64,000 nt of DNA from Burkholderiaceae bacterium (GCA_024235915.1 JACKLO010000019.1:1-64000); one strand, 5' to 3'. Shown: positions 42,620 to 51,740, numbered from the stretch's first letter. The notes: generated by a model not told the origin, from the sequence alone. A program made the numbers and translations.

Positions 42620-45600
42620 ATGTCGTCACTGCCGTTCCTCCGCACCGCGGCCCGCGTGAGCGCCGGTGTCCTGCTTGCAGCGTGGAGTGTCGCCCTGATC
42701 GGGTGGTTGACGCTGCACTGGGGCATTCTGCCGCGCCTGGACGATTGGCGCCCGCAGATCGAGCAGCGGGTGGGCCAGGCCCTGGGGGTGCCGGTGTCCA
42801 TCGGCGCGATCCGCGTGCGCAGCGGCGGCTGGGTGCCGGCCTTCGAGGTCGACGACGTGCGCCTGCTCGACCGCGCCGGGCGCGTGGCGCTGCGCCTGGG
42901 TCGGGTGTCGGCGGCGCTGTCGCCGCAGTCGATCTGGGTGCTGGCGCCGAGGTTCGCACAGCTGCACCTCGAGGGCGTGCGCTTGGACGTGCGGCGCACC
43001 GCTGACGGCCGCGTGCAGGTGGCGGGCCTGGACCTGGACGACGCCGAAGGTGCGGCGGCCAGCGACCCGGTGCTGCTGGACTGGTTCCTGCAGCAGCAGG
43101 AGTTCGTGATCCGCCATGGCACGCTGCGCTGGACCGACGAACGGCGCGATGCGCCGCCGCTGGTGCTGGCCGACGTCGATCTGGTGCTGCGCAATGGCCG
43201 CCGCCAGCATGCACTGCGCATCGACGCGACGCCGCCGGCCGACTGGGGCCAGCGCTTCGCACTGCGTGGCGAGTTCACGCGCCCGTTGACGTCGCGGCCG
43301 TCGGACTTCGCGCGCTGGCAGGGCGCGCTGTACGCCGAGCTGCCCGATGCCGATGTCTCGCAGCTGCGCCGCCACGTCGACCTGCCGTTTGCCCTGGAAC
43401 AAGGCCGGGGTGCCGTGCGAGGCTGGTTCGAGGTCGCCGACGGCCGTCCCACCGCCGCCACCGCCGACCTGGCGCTCAGCGCCGTGGTGCTGCGCCTGGG
43501 CTCGTCGTTGCCGCCGCTGGCGCTGGCCGAACTGCGCGGCCGGCTGCAGGCCCATCAGGACGCGGGCGGGATGGCGCTGGCCATCGACCAGCTGGGCTTC
43601 ACCACCGACGATGGCCAGGTCTGGCCCCCCAGCACGCTCAGCTTGGCGCTCAGGCGCGATCCGGCGGCCACCGCCGAATCGCCCTGGGCCGGCGGAGAAC
43701 TGCAGCTGGACCGCCTGTCGCTGGCGCCGCTGGCTCGCCTGGCGGCCCGCCTGCCCTTGCCCCCGGCGGCGCACAAGGCGCTGTCGGACCTGGCCCCGCA
43801 GGGTGAGGTCAGTGACCTGAAGCTGGACTGGAGCGGCCCGCCGCAGGCGCCATGGCGCTACCGCGCGGCGGCTCGCCTCGAGGGCCTGGTGCTGGTCGCC
43901 GGCCCGCCCGGGCCGCCGGCCTGGGGCCTGCCGGCGACCGCTGGACGCCCCGGGCTGCGCGGCGCCAACCTGCAGCTGGAGGCGACCGAGAAGGGTGGGC
44001 AGGCGAAGCTGGCGCTGACGGCCGGCGCCGTGACCCTGCCGGGTGTCTTCGAGCAGCCGGAACTGGCGGTGGACAGTGCCAGCGCCGAGCTGGTCTGGAC
44101 CGTGGCGCCAACGGCCGCCAACACGCCGCCTGCGGTGGTGCTGGAGGTGCACAACGCCAAGCTCGCCAACGCCGACGTGGCATTGGACTTCAGCGGCAGC
44201 TGGCGCACCGGGCCGGGCCATGGCTTCGGCACCGGCCAGCGGCTGCCCGGCGTGCTGTCGCTGCAGGGCAAGCTGCTGCGTGGCGACGCCACCCGCGTTG
44301 CCCGCTACCTGCCGCTGGGGGTGCCGGAGACCTCGCGTCGCTATGTTGAACGCGCGTTCACGGCCGGCCGCATCACCGGGGGTGATGTGCTCGTCAAGGG
44401 GGACCTCTGGCAGTTCCCCTTCGTCGAGGGCAGCCCGGGCAGTTTCCAGATCCGTGCCCAGGTCGATGGCGTGCGTTATGCCTTTGTGCCCAGCGAACCC
44501 GGCTGGACCTCGCCCTGGCCGGCGCTGGACGCCGTGGCCGGCACCCTGGAGTTCGACCGTGCTGCGCTGCGCATCCGCGACGCGCGGGCGGTGCTCGGCG
44601 GAGTGGCCCTGTCGAGCGTGTCGGGTGGCATCGAGGACCTGGTGCACACCCGGCTCCTGCGCCTGGACGGCCAGGCCCGCGGCGCGCTGCAGGACATGCT
44701 GCGCTTCGTGGCCAGCACGCCGGTGGGCACCTGGACCGGTGGCGCCCTGGCACAGGCCCAGGGCAGCGGGGCCGCCGAGCTGGCCCTGGGCCTGGCCATC
44801 CCGCTGCCGGATCCGGGCGCGGCGACGGTGCGCGGCAGCCTGCAGCTGCCTGGCAACGACCTGCGATTGCTGCCGGACGCTCCGCTGCTGGGCCAGGCCC
44901 GCGGCCGGGTCGACTTCACCGAGCACGGGTTCACCGTGCAGCCGTCGCGCGCCCAGGCGCTGGGGGGTGAGCTCGCCTTCGAAGGCGGCACCCAGGCCGA
45001 CGGCAGCCTGCGCTTCAAGGGCCAGGGCCAGGCCACGGCCGAAGCGCTGCTCAAGCCTGGCGCCCTGGCGCCCCTGGCGTCGCTGCTGCCCTGGGTGCAA
45101 GCCGGCAGTGACGGCCGCGCCGGGCGGCCGCGGCTGCGTGGCCAGGCGGCCTACACCGCCCAGCTGGACCTGCGCCAGGGCCGGCCGGAATGGCTGGTGA
45201 CCAGCCCGCTCACCGGCTTGTCGCTGGACCTGCCCGCACCCTTGAACAAGCCTGGCAATGCCACCTGGCCGCTGCGCGTGCAGACGCGGCAGCAGGCCGC
45301 CGCCGGCCGCACGACGGCCGAGTTGCTGGCCGTGGACCTGGACGGCCGGGCCCAGGTGCGGCTGGAACTCGACCCGACGTCAGGCCGCCTGCTGCGTGGC
45401 AGTGTCGGCATGGGCACCGCCTCGGCGCCCGGAATGCCGGCCGCCGGGATCGACGCCCGGGTGGTGCTGCCGCGGGTCGATGTCGACGCCTGGCTGGCGG
45501 TGGTGCCCGCGGGGTCGGCGGGAGCCGGGGGGCCGATCGGCAGCTTGCCGGTGCAGGTGGCGCTGGAGACACCCTTGCTGCAATGGGACGGCCGCCGCCT

Positions 45601-46711
45601 GCAGCAGGTGGCCCTCACCGTGCAGCAGCGCAGCGTCACCAGCCGTGTCGGCGTCTGGCGCGCCGAGGGGCGCGCCGAACAGGGCGAAGGCTGGGTGGAA
45701 TGGGAGCCTGGTGCAGGGACATCGGCGCCTGGCCGGCTGCGGGCGCGTCTGGCACGGCTGACGGTGCCTGAGCGTGACCCCGTCACCGCTGCCGCCGACA
45801 CCGCGCGCAGCGACGGCGGACCTGGCGCGGCCGTGACAACGGTGCCGTCGCTGTCGCTGGTGGTCGATGCTCTGCAGTGGCGGGGCAAGGCGCTCGGGCG
45901 GCTGGAGGTGGAGGCGGAGAACCGGCGTGGTGACAGTGGCGCCACCGAGTGGCAGCTGGACCGCCTGCGCCTGGCCACCCCCGAGGCCACGCTGCTGGGC
46001 CGGGGCTACTGGCGCGCGGGCCAGCGCAGTTCGCTGGCCTTCGACATCGCGCTCACCGACGGCGGCGCCTTTTTTGAACGCCTGGGCGCCGGCAAGGCCA
46101 TGCAGGGCGCGGCGGGGCGGCTCGAAGGCGAACTGTCCTGGCCCGGGTCGCCGCTGGCGCCGGCGCTGGACCGCATGCGTGGTGAGCTCAAGGTGGCGCT
46201 GAAAGAGGGCCGCTTCCTGGACGCCGAACCCGGCGTGGCGCGGTTGTTCGGCGTGCTCAGTCTGCAGGCACTGCCGCGGCGGCTGTTGCTGGACTTCCGC
46301 GACGTCTTCCAACAGGGCTTCGCCTTCGACCGCATCGACGGCGAGATCACCCTGGCCGATGGCCTGGCTCGCACCGGCAACCTGCGCGTGCTCGGCCTGC
46401 AGGCGGCCGTGCTGGTGGAAGGCCAGGCCGACATCGTGCGCGAGACGCAGGACCTGCGCATCGCCGCCGTGCCGGAGCTCAACACCACTGGCGCCAGCCT
46501 GGCCTGGGCCGCCATCAATCCGGCGGTGGGCATCGGCGCCTTCGTGGCCCAATGGCTGCTCAACAAGCCCGTCACCGCCGCCGCCACGCGCGTCTTCCAC
46601 GTCACCGGGCCCTGGGGCGAACCGCAGGTCGAGCGGGTGGAGAACCTGGCCCCAGGCGCCGCGGCGGCGGCATCGGCCCCTGCGAACGCTGCCACACCGA
46701 GCTCACCATGA
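42620..46711 (+). CDS. AsmA/YhdP-family envelope protein
   Basis: A 1363-residue protein anchored by one N-terminal helix (VSAGVLLAAWSVALIGWLTL). The rest is a long, repetitive beta-rich periplasmic domain. DUF3971/YhdP features include GILPRLDDWRPQIEQRVGQA near the start and the C-terminal AsmA-like FRDVFQQGFAFDRIDGEITL followed by PVTAAATRVFHVTGPWGEP. YhdP, TamB and AsmA homologues move phospholipids between inner and outer membranes. The end is Ala-rich. The stop overlaps the nitrilase start (ATGA). Confidence 0.9.
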   Translation: MSSLPFLRTAARVSAGVLLAAWSVALIGWLTLHWGILPRLDDWRPQIEQRVGQALGVPVSIGAIRVRSGGWVPAFEVDDVRLLDRAGRVALRLGRVSAALSPQSIWVLAPRFAQLHLEGVRLDVRRTADGRVQVAGLDLDDAEGAAASDPVLLDWFLQQQEFVIRHGTLRWTDERRDAPPLVLADVDLVLRNGRRQHALRIDATPPADWGQRFALRGEFTRPLTSRPSDFARWQGALYAELPDADVSQLRRHVDLPFALEQGRGAVRGWFEVADGRPTAATADLALSAVVLRLGSSLPPLALAELRGRLQAHQDAGGMALAIDQLGFTTDDGQVWPPSTLSLALRRDPAATAESPWAGGELQLDRLSLAPLARLAARLPLPPAAHKALSDLAPQGEVSDLKLDWSGPPQAPWRYRAAARLEGLVLVAGPPGPPAWGLPATAGRPGLRGANLQLEATEKGGQAKLALTAGAVTLPGVFEQPELAVDSASAELVWTVAPTAANTPPAVVLEVHNAKLANADVALDFSGSWRTGPGHGFGTGQRLPGVLSLQGKLLRGDATRVARYLPLGVPETSRRYVERAFTAGRITGGDVLVKGDLWQFPFVEGSPGSFQIRAQVDGVRYAFVPSEPGWTSPWPALDAVAGTLEFDRAALRIRDARAVLGGVALSSVSGGIEDLVHTRLLRLDGQARGALQDMLRFVASTPVGTWTGGALAQAQGSGAAELALGLAIPLPDPGAATVRGSLQLPGNDLRLLPDAPLLGQARGRVDFTEHGFTVQPSRAQALGGELAFEGGTQADGSLRFKGQGQATAEALLKPGALAPLASLLPWVQAGSDGRAGRPRLRGQAAYTAQLDLRQGRPEWLVTSPLTGLSLDLPAPLNKPGNATWPLRVQTRQQAAAGRTTAELLAVDLDGRAQVRLELDPTSGRLLRGSVGMGTASAPGMPAAGIDARVVLPRVDVDAWLAVVPAGSAGAGGPIGSLPVQVALETPLLQWDGRRLQQVALTVQQRSVTSRVGVWRAEGRAEQGEGWVEWEPGAGTSAPGRLRARLARLTVPERDPVTAAADTARSDGGPGAAVTTVPSLSLVVDALQWRGKALGRLEVEAENRRGDSGATEWQLDRLRLATPEATLLGRGYWRAGQRSSLAFDIALTDGGAFFERLGAGKAMQGAAGRLEGELSWPGSPLAPALDRMRGELKVALKEGRFLDAEPGVARLFGVLSLQALPRRLLLDFRDVFQQGFAFDRIDGEITLADGLARTGNLRVLGLQAAVLVEGQADIVRETQDLRIAAVPELNTTGASLAWAAINPAVGIGAFVAQWLLNKPVTAAATRVFHVTGPWGEPQVERVENLAPGAAAAASAPANAATPSSP

Positions 46712-47520
46712 CGCCCACGACACGCATCGCCGCCCTGCAGATGGTTTCCGGCCCGGAGGTCGATGCCAACCTGGCCACGGCAGGCCGCCTGTTGGCCGAG
46801 GCCGCCGCCGCCGGCGCGCAGCTGGCCGTGCTGCCGGAGTACTTCTGCCTCATCGGCCGCCGCGACACCGACAAGCTGGCCGTGGCCGAAGCCCTGGGTG
46901 ACGGCCCCATCCAGCGCTTCCTGGCCGACGCGGCGCGGCGCCACGCGATGTGGATCATCGGCGGCACCTTGCCGCTGAAGACCGACGACCCGGCGCGGGC
47001 GCTGAACGCCAACACCGTCTGGGCCCCCGACGGGACGCTGGCGGCGCACTACGACAAGATCCACCTCTTCAGCTTCGAGCAGGGTGCGGAGCGCTATGAC
47101 GAAGGCCGTGTGCTGCGCGCCGGCGGCACGCCGGTGGCGCTGCAGGCCGGGCCCTTGCGGGTGGGGCTGTCAGTCTGCTACGACCTGCGCTTCCCGGAGC
47201 TCTACCGCGCGCTGATGCAGCCGCCCTGCGATCTGTTGAGCGTGCCCTCGGCCTTCACCGTGCCCACGGGCCGCGCGCACTGGGAACTGCTGCTGCGGGC
47301 GCGGGCGGTGGAGAACCAGTGCTACGTGGTGGCGGCCGCCCAGGGTGGCGAACACGCCACCGGCCGCCGCACCTGGGGCCACAGCATGATCGTCGACCCC
47401 TGGGGCGAGGTGCTGGCCGTGCGGCCCGAAGGCGAAGGCGTGGTCTTCGCCGATGTGGACCCGGCGCGGCTGGCCGATGTGCGCACGCGGCTGCCGGCGC
47501 TGGCGCACCGGCGGCTGTGA
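46708..47520 (+). CDS. Carbon-nitrogen hydrolase (Nit/omega-amidase-like)
   Basis: A 270-residue nitrilase-superfamily hydrolase. The catalytic triad is E44 (LAVLPEYFC), K117 (HYDKIHLF) and C157 (GLSVCYDLRFPE). Closest in layout to the Nit1/Nit2 branch, which removes the amide from alpha-keto acid amides or deaminated glutathione. A YhdP-nitrilase gene pair is widespread in proteobacteria, though a functional link is not known. The start overlaps the YhdP-type stop; it is convergent with a holin-like gene 3 bp downstream. Confidence 0.93.
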   Translation: MTPTTRIAALQMVSGPEVDANLATAGRLLAEAAAAGAQLAVLPEYFCLIGRRDTDKLAVAEALGDGPIQRFLADAARRHAMWIIGGTLPLKTDDPARALNANTVWAPDGTLAAHYDKIHLFSFEQGAERYDEGRVLRAGGTPVALQAGPLRVGLSVCYDLRFPELYRALMQPPCDLLSVPSAFTVPTGRAHWELLLRARAVENQCYVVAAAQGGEHATGRRTWGHSMIVDPWGEVLAVRPEGEGVVFADVDPARLADVRTRLPALAHRRL

Positions 47521-47523
47521 AGG

Positions 47524-47886
47524 TCAGTCGCGGTCCCGGCCGCTGAACAGCCGTTCCATCGCCGCGTCGATGACGATGCCGCAGACGCTGTAGATCAGCG
47601 AGCCGATCAGCGCCGCGCCGAAGCCGCGCACCGCGAAGCCGTCGAGCACGTTCGCTGCCGCCCAGAACATGGCGGCGTTGATGACGAAGAGGAACAGGCC
47701 CAGGGTGATCAGCGTCACCGGCAAGGTCAACACCACCAGCACCGGCCGCACCAGGGTGTTGAGCAGCCCGAGCACCAGCGCCGCGATCATGGCGCTGCCG
47801 AAGCTGACCACGGCCACGCCGGGGTAGACATAGGCCACGAAGAGCAGGGCGGCGGCCAGCAACAGCCAACGGACGATCAGGCGCAT
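47524..47886 (-). CDS. Phage-holin-IV/YvlD-like small membrane protein
   Basis: A 120-residue protein with four hydrophobic helices. The family signature AALVLGLLNTLVRPVLVVLT is followed by LPVTLITLGLFLFVINAAMF. Despite the holin name these are ordinary chromosomal envelope proteins. Function unknown; some relatives are under envelope-stress control. It begins 35 bp after the UbiH-like gene on the same strand, so co-transcription is possible. Confidence 0.88.
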   Translation of the reverse strand: MRLIVRWLLLAAALLFVAYVYPGVAVVSFGSAMIAALVLGLLNTLVRPVLVVLTLPVTLITLGLFLFVINAAMFWAAANVLDGFAVRGFGAALIGSLIYSVCGIVIDAAMERLFSGRDRD

Positions 47887-47921
47887 GGGCCGAGCTTAAC
47901 GCGGCCGGCGTCGGGCCCGGT

Positions 47922-49091
47922 TCAGCGGCTGCCGTACATCATGCGCCGCGCCAGCAGGGCCTTGGCCGGCCCCAGGCGCTGCAGCGCTGCAAGGCCGGCC
48001 CCCCGCAGCAGGCCGGCGCCGGGCAGGCGCCAGGTGAAGCTGCGGGCCAGGAAGTCGGTCGCCGCGATCATGGCCCAGCGGTCGGGCGCGCGGGCCCATT
48101 CCACGCGCCGCAGGGCCTTGTCCACATCGTGTTCGAAGCGCAGCGCCTCGACCAACTGGTGGGCGTCACGCAGGCCCAGGTTCAGGCCCTGGCCGGCCAC
48201 CGGGTGCAGGGTCTGGGCGGCGTTGCCGATGCGGATGCAGCGGCCATCGACCAGCGTGCGCTCGGCGTTCAGGCCGAGCGCGAAATGCTTCAACGGGCTC
48301 AGCGCCGTCAACTGCCCAGCCTCGGAGGGGAACACGGTGTTCAGCACCACCAGGCGCTGTGCAGCGTCGAGGCCGCGCACCGGGTCGTCGGCACCGGCCA
48401 CGCACCACACCAGCGCGGCGCGGCGCGCGCCGTCGGCAGCCGGCGGCAAGGGCAGCAGCGCCGCCGGGCCCTGGCGCGTGAAGCGCTCCACCGCCTGGCC
48501 TCGTTCGCCACCCTGCAGCGTGGCCGTGCCCACCCAGGCCGTCTGGCCATAGTCCCGTGCGATGGCCTTGCGCGCCTGGTCGGCGAAGACGCCACCCTCG
48601 GCCACCACCGCGAGGTCGAAGCCTTCGACGATGCCGGCATCCACCTCCACACCACCGGCCAGTGGCTTGAGGGCCGATACCGGCGTGCCGAAGCGCGTGT
48701 GCAGGCGCTGGGGCGCTGCGCTGGCGGCGGCCTCCCAGGCGGCCTGCAGTGGCGCCAGCAGCGCGCCGTAGGCCACGACGGCGCCCAGCATCGGCACCCG
48801 CTGCTCGGCGGCGGAGATGCGCACCTGGGCGCGGTCGAACGAGGGCGGCGCCTGCGAGACATGCACGCTGAGGATGGGTTCGGCCGCCGTCGCCGACCAG
48901 GCGCCGAGCTGCTGCAGCCATTGCACGCTGCCCAGCGACAGGGCCAACGTGCGCGGGTCGGCTGCCACGTCGCGGTCGGCGGGGCGGGCGTCGAAGAGGG
49001 TGATGTCGGCCCGGGGCAATTGGCGGACGGCATGCAGCGCCAGTGCCAGCCCGGCCGGGCCGGCTCCGATGACGGCAATGCGCAGGGACAT
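47922..49091 (-). CDS. UbiH/VisC-family FAD monooxygenase
   Basis: A 389-residue flavoprotein hydroxylase. The N-terminal dinucleotide motif is IAVIGAGPAGLALALHA, and the C-terminal FAD motif is RIGNAAQTLHPVAGQGLNLG, diagnostic of the ubiquinone hydroxylase group (UbiH/UbiF/UbiI). It probably hydroxylates the ubiquinone ring, but which position cannot be read from the sequence. Start ATG at 49091. Divergent from the TlpA-type gene at 49144. Confidence 0.88.
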   Translation of the reverse strand: MSLRIAVIGAGPAGLALALHAVRQLPRADITLFDARPADRDVAADPRTLALSLGSVQWLQQLGAWSATAAEPILSVHVSQAPPSFDRAQVRISAAEQRVPMLGAVVAYGALLAPLQAAWEAAASAAPQRLHTRFGTPVSALKPLAGGVEVDAGIVEGFDLAVVAEGGVFADQARKAIARDYGQTAWVGTATLQGGERGQAVERFTRQGPAALLPLPPAADGARRAALVWCVAGADDPVRGLDAAQRLVVLNTVFPSEAGQLTALSPLKHFALGLNAERTLVDGRCIRIGNAAQTLHPVAGQGLNLGLRDAHQLVEALRFEHDVDKALRRVEWARAPDRWAMIAATDFLARSFTWRLPGAGLLRGAGLAALQRLGPAKALLARRMMYGSR

Positions 49092-49143
49092 GCAGGCATG
49101 ATACGGAGGCACGGCGCCCTGGGGCGCCGCCACGGACTCCTGC

Positions 49144-49680
49144 ATGCCCCCCATCCACCGCCGCGCCTGCCTGCAGGGCGCCGGAGCCTTCTGTCTGGCG
49201 AGCCTGGGTGTCGCCCCGGTGCTGGCCCAGACCCCGCCCGCCAGCGAAGCCAAGGCGCCGCCGCTGCCGCCGCTGGGCAGCCCACTGGCCGTGCCGCCGG
49301 TGCCGCTGCTTGACGGTGGCCAGTTCGACCCGGCCAGCGCCGACGGCCAGGTGCTGGTGCTGTACTGGTGGGCCAGTTGGTGCCCGTTCTGTGCCGTCGT
49401 GTCACCGCAGATGGACAAGCTCTGGCGCGAACAGGCGCCGCGGGGGCTGAAGTTCCTGGGCCTGTCGATCGACAAGAAGGCCGACGACGCCACCGCCTAC
49501 CTGCACAAGCGCGGCTATGGTTTCCCCAGCACCTGGGTGTCGCCGGCGCTGGCCAAGGCCTTGCCCAAACCCAAGGGCCTGCCGGTGACGCTGGTGCGCG
49601 GGCGCGACGGCCAGGTGGTGATGGCCGAGGCCGGCCAGCTGTTCCCGGAGGACGTGGCGGACATTGCACGCTTTCTCTGA
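49144..49680 (+). CDS. Secreted TlpA-like thioredoxin-fold protein
   Basis: A 178-residue exported redox protein. The leader HRRACLQGAGAFCLASLGVA has a twin-arginine, possibly Tat, signal. The active site is C80-P-F-C83 in YWWASWCPFCAVVSPQM. The TlpA/ResA fold is supported by GLKFLGLSIDKKADDATAYL and PKGLPVTLVRGRDGQVVMAE. It may reduce disulfides or help haem or copper protein assembly in the periplasm. Function relative to the divergent UbiH-like gene is unclear. Confidence 0.88.
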   Translation: MPPIHRRACLQGAGAFCLASLGVAPVLAQTPPASEAKAPPLPPLGSPLAVPPVPLLDGGQFDPASADGQVLVLYWWASWCPFCAVVSPQMDKLWREQAPRGLKFLGLSIDKKADDATAYLHKRGYGFPSTWVSPALAKALPKPKGLPVTLVRGRDGQVVMAEAGQLFPEDVADIARFL

Positions 49681-49788
49681 CCCCCAGGCTCGGGGTGCAC
49701 CGTGGCGTCCGTCACACGCCGGTCACCGGTTTCCGGGGGGGCGCAGGGCGTGCGTTCGATCACGGCCAGGGGTAAGCTGCGCATCGTC

Positions 49789-50094
49789 ATGTCGTCCTTC
49801 ATCGCCACCCTGCAGATCTTTCTGCTGCTGCCGGCCTTGCCGCTGGCCCTGCTGTCGCACCGCACGCCGCGGGCGCGGCGCAGCCGTCATGGCAGCTACC
49901 TGGCGGCGGCATCGCTGCTGGCGCTGGGTGCAACCATGGGGGCGCTGATCAGCTTGTCGCTGATCCTGGCCGACGAGCATGACGTCGATCCCATGCTGAG
50001 CTTCGCCGTGCCGCTGCTGACCATCGCGGCCTGTGCCTTCGTGCTCCGTCGGGGCATGCTGGCGCCGCCGGCACGCCGTCACCAGCCCGGGTAA
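49789..50094 (+). CDS. Small membrane protein, unknown
   Basis: A 101-residue protein with three hydrophobic helices: SSFIATLQIFLLLPALPLAL, then SYLAAASLLALGATMGALIS and LSFAVPLLTIAACAFVLRR. No recognisable family. The frame extends upstream to 49702, but the ATG at 49789 gives a start directly before the first helix. It lies 31 bp before the aldo/keto reductase gene and could be co-expressed. Confidence is moderate because no homologue can be named. Confidence 0.5.
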   Translation: MSSFIATLQIFLLLPALPLALLSHRTPRARRSRHGSYLAAASLLALGATMGALISLSLILADEHDVDPMLSFAVPLLTIAACAFVLRRGMLAPPARRHQPG

Positions 50095-50125
50095 GCTCAC
50101 CGGCTTCGTTTTTCGGAGCCTCCCC

Positions 50126-51106
50126 ATGCAATACCGCCGTCTCGGCCGGGCCGGGTTGCGCGTCAGCGCGCTCTCGCTCGGTTCCTGGGTGACCTACCAC
50201 AACCAGGTGGACGTGAAGTCCGCCGCCGAGATGATGGCCGCGGCCTTCGATGCCGGCGTCAACTTCTTCGACAACGCCGAGGTCTACGCCGGCGGCCACA
50301 GCGAAGAGATCATGGGCGCGGCGTTGAAGCAGCTGGCCTGGCCACGCCTGAACTACGTCGTGTCGTCCAAGTACTTCTGGGGCCTGGATCGCCAGGGCGA
50401 GGCCGTCAACCGCAAGGACACGCTCAACCGCAAGTACCTGATGCAGGCGGTGGACGGCAGCCTGAAGCGCTTCGGCCTCGATCACATCGACCTCATCTAC
50501 TGTCACCGCCCCGACCCGCACACGCCGGTGGACGAGACGGTGCGCGCGATGAACGACCTCATCGTGCAGGGCAAGGCGCTGTATTGGGGCACCAGCGAAT
50601 GGAGCGCGGCCGACATCCGCGCCGCCTGGGACGTCGCCGACCGACACGGCTGGCACCGCCCGGTGGTGGAGCAGCCGCAGTACCACCTGTTCCACCGCAA
50701 GCGCGTGGAGCAGGAATACGCGCGCCTGTACGAGGACATCGGCCTGGGCCTGACCACCTGGAGCCCGCTGGCCAGCGGCCTGCTCACTGGCAAGTACCGC
50801 AGCGGCGTGCCCGAGGGCAGCCGGGGCGCGCTGGAGAACATGGCTTTCCTGCGCGACGGCCTCACCGACGCGGCCAAGAACGCGGCCGTGGCGCAGCTGG
50901 AACCGATCGCCGCCGAGCTGGGTGGCACGCTGGCGCAGCTGGCCATCGCCTGGGTGGCCAGCAATCCGCGCGTGAGCAGTGTGATCACCGGCGCGTCCAA
51001 GGCGACGCAACTGCAGGACAACCTGGGTGCGCTGGCGCTGCTGGACAAGCTCACGCCAGAAGTCAAGGCGCGCATCGACGAGGTGACCTCGACGCTGGCG
51101 GCCTGA
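50126..51106 (+). CDS. Aldo/keto reductase (potassium-channel beta-subunit type)
   Basis: A 326-residue NADPH-dependent reductase of the Kv-beta/YghZ group. The catalytic tetrad is D49, Y54 (FFDNAEVYAGGHSE), K82 (VVSSKYFWGL) and H127 (LIYCHRPDPHT). The nucleotide-binding C-terminal region has ITGASKATQLQDNLGAL. The start ATG has GGAG upstream (cggagcctcccc). Substrate unknown; relatives reduce methylglyoxal and other aldehydes. Confidence 0.92.
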   Translation: MQYRRLGRAGLRVSALSLGSWVTYHNQVDVKSAAEMMAAAFDAGVNFFDNAEVYAGGHSEEIMGAALKQLAWPRLNYVVSSKYFWGLDRQGEAVNRKDTLNRKYLMQAVDGSLKRFGLDHIDLIYCHRPDPHTPVDETVRAMNDLIVQGKALYWGTSEWSAADIRAAWDVADRHGWHRPVVEQPQYHLFHRKRVEQEYARLYEDIGLGLTTWSPLASGLLTGKYRSGVPEGSRGALENMAFLRDGLTDAAKNAAVAQLEPIAAELGGTLAQLAIAWVASNPRVSSVITGASKATQLQDNLGALALLDKLTPEVKARIDEVTSTLAA

Positions 51107-51118
51107 GCGCGAGGGCTT

Positions 51119-51147
51119 CCTTCACGCGGCTGTCACGGCACCTGAGC
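51119..51147 (+). promoter_or_regulatory. Weak Pho-box-like triplet
   Basis: CCTTCAC GCGG CTGTCAC GGCA CCTGAGC: three 7-mers at 11-bp spacing, the middle one close to the CTGTCAT consensus, upstream of the small ORF at 51208. Only the central unit is strong. The first unit immediately follows the aldo/keto reductase stop. Confidence 0.3.
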
Positions 51148-51207
51148 AAAGTGGCGGGATCCGGTGCGCGCGCCGGAACTGCCACTCGGTGCCAGCAGGA
51201 GCCAGCG

Positions 51208-51636
51208 ATGACGGGTGCATCCGATCCCAGCCGTGAACTGACGGGCCACCCATCTGGCCATGGCTTTCCTATGAGCGTGCCGGGCCGCTCCCAAGCGCTC
51301 ATGCCGGAGCCCTTCAAGGGCGAAGGCCTTTTAATGAGCGTGCCGGGCCGCTCCCAAGCGCTCATGCCGGAGCCCTTCAAGGGCAAAGGCACCCCAGGGG
51401 TCCGCGGAATCGTCGATCGCGCGGGCCTCACGCGCCGACGATCCGGGCGTGGCAGCCTCGGCGCCATCACGCTCGCGGTGGTGGGTGGCTTGGCCCTGGG
51501 CGGGCTGGTCAACCAGGTGCATGCGGCGCCATTGCCTTCGGGCGTGTTCACGGTCACCGACGACGCTCAAGCGCGTGCCGTGCCGTCATCCAAGATCGCA
51601 CGACCTCTGGCGCCACGCTGCGGGATGCCGGTCTGA
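51208..51636 (+). CDS. Small repeat-bearing exported ORF, unknown
   Basis: A 142-residue open frame with AGGAG seven bases before the ATG. Residues ~22-63 are two in-frame 21-residue copies encoded by a tandem DNA repeat (MSVPGRSQALMPEPFKG, then GEG or GKG). Then a basic stretch TRRRSGRGS and a hydrophobic helix LGAITLAVVGGLALGGLVNQ ending VHA-A, which looks like a signal peptide. Only ~36 residues would remain after cleavage. No family recognised. Either a real small secreted protein invaded by the repeat, with the true start downstream of it, or a chance frame. It precedes the phosphate regulon. Confidence 0.35.
   Translation: MTGASDPSRELTGHPSGHGFPMSVPGRSQALMPEPFKGEGLLMSVPGRSQALMPEPFKGKGTPGVRGIVDRAGLTRRRSGRGSLGAITLAVVGGLALGGLVNQVHAAPLPSGVFTVTDDAQARAVPSSKIARPLAPRCGMPV
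51271..51390. repeat. Tandem composite palindromic repeat, two copies (63-bp period)
   Basis: Copies at 51271-51327 and 51334-51390, nearly identical over 57 bp. Each contains hairpin 1, ATGAGCG ... CGCTCAT (7-bp perfect stem, 18-nt loop), and hairpin 2, GCCCTTCAAGGGC. A third copy is at 58790-58845. The 63-bp period keeps codon register. The structure resembles a REP-like mobile palindromic element. Confidence 0.85.
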
Positions 51637-51697
51637 ACTGAGCTCGAGGCCGGGGCGCAGGCGGCGCAAGTCTCGCCCATCCTGCGAGATCCTCTCG

Positions 51698-51715
51698 CTG
51701 TCAAACGAGTGTCAC
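51698..51715 (+). promoter_or_regulatory. Candidate Pho box before the PhoB-like regulator gene
   Basis: CTGTCAA-ACGA-GTGTCAC: two TGTCA cores exactly 11 bp apart (51699-51703 and 51710-51714), the PhoB direct-repeat layout. A third GGTCA lies 13 bp further on. The next ATG is at 51741, so the box ends only ~25 bp before it; it may repress or drive a nearly leaderless transcript. Confidence 0.5.
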
Positions 51716-51740
51716 ACAAGGCGGTCACGATGACCCCGTG

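Noticed and set aside
42626..45100. Long minus-strand open frame opposite the AsmA/YhdP gene
   Set aside because: Gln/Arg/His-rich composition and no domain; the plus-strand gene has an anchor and family motifs throughout.
47524..47886. Prophage remnant, from the holin-like annotation
   Set aside because: The phage-holin-IV name covers ordinary chromosomal membrane proteins; no other phage gene is nearby and base composition is normal.
51063..51557. Minus-strand open frame through the tandem repeats
   Set aside because: It shows the same repeat in antisense and overlaps the aldo/keto reductase 3' end, with no recognised domain.
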